Assembly (NCBI GenBank): GCA_028386065.3
Contig: JAKUCV010006149.1
Span: 124,001-188,000, forward strand
Source: Turnera subulata
Lineage: Eukaryota > Streptophyta > Magnoliopsida > Malpighiales > Passifloraceae
Reading direction: 5' to 3'
DNA: 64,000 nucleotides
Positions 59,555-64,000 of this stretch are shown piece after piece. The position numbers and the translations under genes were made by a program. Under the pieces are notes generated by a model, which was given only the letters and a program-made list of their open reading frames with translations, did not search any database and was not told where the DNA came from. The first letter of the stretch is position 1. Each line of letters opens with the position of its first letter.

Positions 59555-61397
59555 TGACATGTGTGCATATCATATACTAATTTAGAGCATAAAATACTCC
59601 TTTGGCCAAGCATTTAGTTAAGATCATGTATGTTATTTATTATTTTAGCTTATTTTCTACTAGTTTCACTTTCCACCTATTAATTTATGCTTTCAGGTGT
59701 CTTTTGTTGCAAAATGACTTGATTTTGGAAGAATTGAAGTACTCTGAAGAATTCTGGAGATATTGGAGCTAATTCGTGAAGATTTATTGACGATGAGTTT
59801 TCAACGGCGTCACACCGTTGAAACCCGCGGACCAGAATTTGGAGCTTTACAATCCAAGTGACAGAAGGATTACTTGTTGGCCAATTAATATTGTGAGACC
59901 GACTATTGCTGCTCTCCTAAGGAAATAAAAGACACTTTTTGTTGCTCCTAAAAAATGGAGAGAACTCCTAGGATATTAATTCCTCTTTTTAGTGGTCTTG
60001 GCTAGAATCTAAGAATTTATAATGGGTCAATCATATTTTTGATCTTTGTGTTTATTCATCTGGACATTTTTCATCTCCGTGTTACAAAATGGACATTTTT
60101 CATCCTTGTGTTGATTTTCTGGGACATTTTTCATTTTTATCCGATTTTTTAAAAAGAAAATACTGACATGTCAATTATAAAACTGACATGTCAGCTATCT
60201 AGGCCCACATTAAACTAAAAATACGCAACTCAAATCACACCATCCAACCCGTTTTTGCCTGTGGGTTTTGGGCTGGGTGTTTTCAAGTTAAATTTGGGCC
60301 CACATAGCTAATGTGTTAGTTTTTTAATTGACATGTCAGCATTTTCTCTTCGAAAAATTGGGAAAAAATGGAAAATGTCCCGAAAAATCAACACACGGAT
60401 GAAAAATGTCCATTTTGTAACACAAGGATGAAAAATGCCCAAAGGGATAAACACAAGGATCAAAAATATAATTGCCCCAATTTATAATCTAGGGTTTTAC
60501 TACAACAAAAGAAGACTCGCAGCAGCAAAAAATGGGGGGCTTTCTCTCTGGAAAATCGTGGACAGCAGCTGGTGGAGAAGAGGCTCTCTAGTCTATCTTC
60601 TTTTGTCCTTTATTTCGGTTTGTATTATGAACAAATCCTCCATTGTTGTTTCCTTTCTAGCTATGAACTAAACTCTCTTTTCTAGATCAAGAGGGATGTA
60701 GCTGCCTGATTACTTTTATAGTTTAATTACTCCTCAAGCAATTTTTTTATTCGTGTTCTTGATTTTTTTTGTGTGAGCTTTATTCAAGGATTGAGACAGG
60801 CCATCTTTAGTTCTTGCCTTAGGATTTAAATCAAGTACCGACAGGATAAGTTTAAATCTGGAAAAACACAAATCAACCTTAATCTAGAGACTGAAAGGTA
60901 ATAGATTATTGTGGAATTAGTAACAACACAAAACATCATTCCTCTTAGGAATAGGTTTGATCCACGACAGTGGTAAGATTGACCTATGAGACGAAATTAT
61001 ACCTCCAAAAGTCGATAATTTCACCTAGGTTGTTACCCATCAAGAAAACGAATAGAAAGCTGTAGGTTTTTAGCGAACAGTGTCACCCCGTTCGCGAACA
61101 CGGAATAGAGTCACCCTGTTAGCATAATCTGGAGGATAATTAGGGCATAAAAGGATAAAGTAGTAAACCCCGATTGATCTAGACCTTCTATAATCGGATC
61201 TCTTTGCTTTATTTACAGCTTATCTCTGTTTATTTTTATTGTTTATCAAAATCTCAAATCAAAATCTTCAATTCATTATTTCTTTTACTGTTTTCGGCCT
61301 AACAGAGTGAGTCCGTTGATTAATTATTTTTCCTAATCCCTGTGGATACGACCTTGTGTGCTACTATGTTCTATGCGCTTGCAGATTTTACAGATCA
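59555..61397 (+). repeat. Athila-type 3' LTR with nested fold-back element
   Basis: Matches the 5' LTR on both sides of 60014-60488. Confidence 0.87.
60024..60478. mobile_element. Fold-back MITE (Mutator-like) in the Athila-type 3' LTR
   Basis: 455 bp with inverted arms of over 100 bp (GGG(T/G)CAAT(C/T)ATATTTTTGATC..) and a perfect 10-bp duplication AATTTATAAT (60014-60023 and 60479-60488). The arms repeat ACATTTTTCATC. The centre contains inverted copies of TGACATGTCAGC. Non-coding. Confidence 0.88.
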
Positions 61398-62750
61398 CAA
61401 CACATTAGCCATACTCTCTTCAATGATGGGGATGCCACAAAATACCATTATCTTGCCATTGACAGTCCGAAGGAAAGAAAAGCCATCCTTCTGCCAGAAA
61501 GAAGGGGCGAGTGAACCCTGGTTTCAAAGTTTCCTGAATGAGTTGAATCCCTACAAAACTTCCATCATGGCCCTCACCACTACGAAGGTAGATCAACCGT
61601 TACATGTCCAGATTGAACTTGACAATGACTCGGACCGTTGGTATGAAGACATATTGGAATAACTAAGGGAAGGGACATTCCCTGAGGGAACAACGACTGA
61701 GGAAAAGAGGACTTTAAGAAGATTAGCTGGAGGGTATGTCATGTGCGCCGTGAAACTTTACAAAAGACATGCTACGGGGGTCCACTTGTTATGCGTAGGT
61801 ACAAAAGAGGCAGAACAGATCATGAAGGGTGTACATGAAGGAGATGAGGGCCCACACATGGGAGGGCACATGTTAGCTCAAAAAATATTGCGATTGGGAT
61901 ATTTTTAATCAACAATGGAGGCTGGCTGTGTGAAATTCATGAAGTGTTGCCATACATTTCAAGTCCACGAGAGGTTGCAGCAAAGGCCTCCACTACCATT
62001 AATGCCCATGTCTTCACCCTAGCCATTCTCAGCATGGGGCATTGATGTTATTGGAAAAATAACCCTGAAGGCTACAAATGGACACAAGTACATACTGGTG
62101 GCCATTGACTACTTTACCAAATGGATGGAGGCTGAGTCATATGCCATTCTCACATCTAAGAAGGTGGCTAAATTCACCCGCAAGAACATTATTTATCGCT
62201 ATGGCGTCCCACATGAGTTAATATCAGATAATGGCCCACACTTCAAAGCTGATGTTGAAAGGTTATGCCAGAAATTCGAGGTCAAGCACCACAAATCTTC
62301 ACCATATCGGCCCCAAGCCAATGAAGCGGTAGAAGCCGCCAATAAGAATATAAAGGCCATCCTGGGAAAAATGATATCTACATACCGAGAATGGGCAGAA
62401 AAATTACCATTGGCTCTATGGGGATACCGGACCTCCATTAGATCCTCCACTGATGCAACCCCATACTCCTTAGTGTATGGCATGGAAGCCGTGCTGCCTG
62501 TAGAACTCGAAGTACAATCATTAAGGGTGGCCCGGGAAAGCAAGCTCCCTGAAATGGAATGGGTGAAAGAATGGCTTGATCAATTGGCATTACTAGATAA
62601 AAAGAGACTGTCAGCCTTATATCATATGCAGGGGTACCAACGAAGAATAGCTCGGGCTTTTAACAAAAGAATCAAGGAAAGAGGACTGAAGGAAGGAGAT
62701 TTGGTGCTAAAAGAAGTGCGACAACCAGAGATTTGGTGCTAAAAGAAGTG
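61398..62750 (+). pseudogene. pol: Tat RNase H end and integrase (after the insertion)
   Basis: Resumes with TLAILSSM. The integrase zinc region starts near HMGGHMLAQKILRLGYF (61855-61905) and MKCCHTFQ. The catalytic core has WGIDVIGK (62036), LISDNGPHFK (62218) and EAVEAANKNIK (62320), so Asp, Asp and Glu are present. The C-terminal part runs to GDLVLKEVRQPE. Stops at about 61660, 61906 and 62021. A 23-bp repeat (62696-62718 and 62728-62750) marks the end, where Copia sequence starts. Confidence 0.87.
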
Positions 62751-64000
62751 TGATATGTCTCTGTACCTGGAGAGGATTCGTTCAACCTCGCCCATACCCC
62801 TCTTTAACCACCTCTGATAATTCATGGAAGAAGAGGGATTGGCGATGTTACAAATCTTCATCTTTGTGGGAAGACTCTGGTAGTGGAGCCAAACTCTCTG
62901 AAAAACTTAATCGTTTGAGAGGAACTTTCCGTGGCTTCTTCAAGTAATTATGTAGGACTTTTCGAAGGACAATCAACCACTCTTCAACCGCTCTTTGATG
63001 GCACCAACTGCAGCTACTGGAAGGAGAGGATGAGAATCTTTCTCCAAGCCAACAACTATGCTCTTTGGCGAATCATGAAGATCAGAGAGCAAATTCCGAC
63101 GAAGAAAGTTGGTGAAACCACAGTGACAAAGACGGAGGCGGAGTATGACGCTGCAGACATTACGATGGTTGAAAACAACGCCAAAGCAATCAACATGCTA
63201 TATTGTGCAGTCAACCCCGATGATATCGGAAAATGTCTTGCTGCACAACCGCAAAAGAAATGTGGGATAAGCTGGAAATCACCTACGAAGGAACCGATCA
63301 AGTTCGAGAGGCCAAAATCGACTCCCTCACTGTAGAATACAAACTCTTTCGAATGAAGGAGAACGAGAGAATAGAGGAGATGTTCGATCGATTTTCAAAA
63401 ATCGTAAATAACCTTCATGCTCTGAAGAAGGTCTACTTCGACAAGGACTTGGTCAGAAAAGTTCTTAGATGCCTCACTCCCAAATGGCGTTCTAAAGCCG
63501 ACGCAATCTATGAAAACATCGGGACATCAAACACAACCATTGACGGTCTTAGAGGTAATTTTCTAACCTATGAAACTACAATTCTTAAACCTTCTTTGCA
63601 GGAACCTAAGAAGAAGGACATAGCCCTCAAAGCTTCCACCTCCAAGACGCAAGAGCTCACTGAATTAGACTCTAGTGATGATGATCAAGAACTCGGACTA
63701 GTCATCCGAAAATTTCACAAATTCATGAAGAAGTAATTTGAAAGGAAAGGGAGGAAGCTTTTCGATCCACCTAAGTGCTATGGGTGTGGAGAGATTGGGC
63801 ACATCAATCCCAAGTGCCCCAAGGCAAAGGAAGGAAAGGAAAAGAAGCCCTGCAAGAAGCAAAGGGCATACATTTCTTGGGGAGGCGATTCCGGCAATGA
63901 ATCATCCGATAACGATGGAGAAGAAACGGCCAACCTATGTCTCATGGCAAAGGAAGAAGAACCAGAAGAGGTAAGTACCACTTCTCTAAATGAAGATTTT
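62751..64000 (+). mobile_element. Third Copia retrotransposon, 5' end only in window
   Basis: About 125 bp of possible (short or truncated) LTR precede a primer-binding-like TGGTAGTGGAGCC at 62878-62890, then gag. The element runs off the right edge. Confidence 0.75.
62931..64000 (+). pseudogene. gag: Copia gag (partial, one frameshift)
   Basis: ATG 62931 (MASSSNYVGLFEG..) with FDGTNCSYWKERMRIF near 62994. The frame shifts near 63235 and continues as AKEMWDKLEITYEGTDQVREAKI, ERIEEMFDRF and LRCLTPKWRSKADAI to a TAA at 63734, after which a C-X2-C-X4-H-X4-C knuckle CYGCGEIGHINPKC follows at about 63778. The rest is acidic to the window end. Confidence 0.85.

Larger units (their letters stand above)
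53601..61397 (+). mobile_element. Athila-type element with gag and protease but no reverse transcriptase
   Basis: LTRs 53601-54968 and 59555-61397 (the latter enlarged by a 455-bp fold-back element), TGA(T/C)ATGTGTGC..ATCA. The target duplication is (T/C)AACA (53596-53600 and 61398-61402). Primer-binding site GGCGCCGTTGCCGGGGA at about 54977, of the kind used by Athila elements; purine tract GGTTTGGGGGAAT before the 3' LTR. The 4.6 kb interior encodes only gag and protease. It must have depended on another element for RT and integrase. Confidence 0.87.
47958..62750 (+). mobile_element. Tat-lineage Gypsy retrotransposon with two RNase H domains (5' LTR to integrase)
   Basis: 5' LTR 47958-49533, then primer-binding site, leader, gag, RT, RNase H, a second (archaeal-like) RNase H, and integrase. 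RNase H 2 is split at 53600 by an Athila-type element and resumes at about 61398. The 3' part after the integrase is cut by a Copia element and the 3' LTR is beyond the window. Two RNase H domains are characteristic of the Tat clade. Many stops, inactive. Confidence 0.87.

Overview
The window is plant nuclear DNA, most likely from a eudicot. The evidence is an intron-rich site-2 protease gene, a NAC transcription factor, a broken respiratory-burst NADPH oxidase (RBOH) gene, and dense plant-type LTR retrotransposons of the Copia, Tat, Athila, TRIM and TR-GAG kinds. I cannot name the species. Transposable elements occupy roughly two thirds of the 64 kb.

Layout. 1-6.8 kb: a minus-strand S2P-type membrane metalloprotease gene, six exons visible and the 3' end off the left edge; its large intron carries a complete 1.9 kb gag-only LTR element with an ATTGG target duplication. 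6.9-15.7 kb: accessory DNA with a 5'-truncated LINE end, a 1.2 kb Mutator-type element (9-bp duplication), a TA microsatellite, a tRNA-derived SINE (12-bp duplication), AT-rich DNA, a decayed LINE with an RNase H domain, and a 256-bp fold-back element (10-bp duplication). 15.7-28.6 kb: two copies of an unidentified plant segment. One is split by a complete but decayed Copia element (17730-22494). The other is fused to a broken RBOH fragment (25199-26700). Between them lies a tandem TRIM array with five LTRs. 28.7-32.2 kb: an intact single-exon NAC gene on the minus strand and a truncated, frameshifted copy of its 5' end.

32.3-64 kb is a nest of retroelements. A second Copia element (32351-39096) contains a solo LTR with twelve evenly phased copies of a palindromic 12-mer. 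A Gypsy element with no coding capacity (39097-47953) sits in the Copia 3' LTR. Next to it lies its apparent coding relative, a Tat-lineage element with two RNase H domains (from 47958). An Athila-type element that keeps gag and protease but has no reverse transcriptase (53601-61397) is inserted in the second RNase H of the Tat element and itself carries a fold-back element in its 3' LTR. The last 1.2 kb is the 5' part of another Copia element.

Only S2P and NAC look like working host genes. The main leads are the phased palindromes in the solo LTR, the recurring hairpin motif of the Athila-type element, the paired coding and non-coding Gypsy elements, the TRIM array and the NAC internal duplication. 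Boundaries, frames and repeat spacing were read directly from the sequence; family names come from recognised motifs, without any database search.
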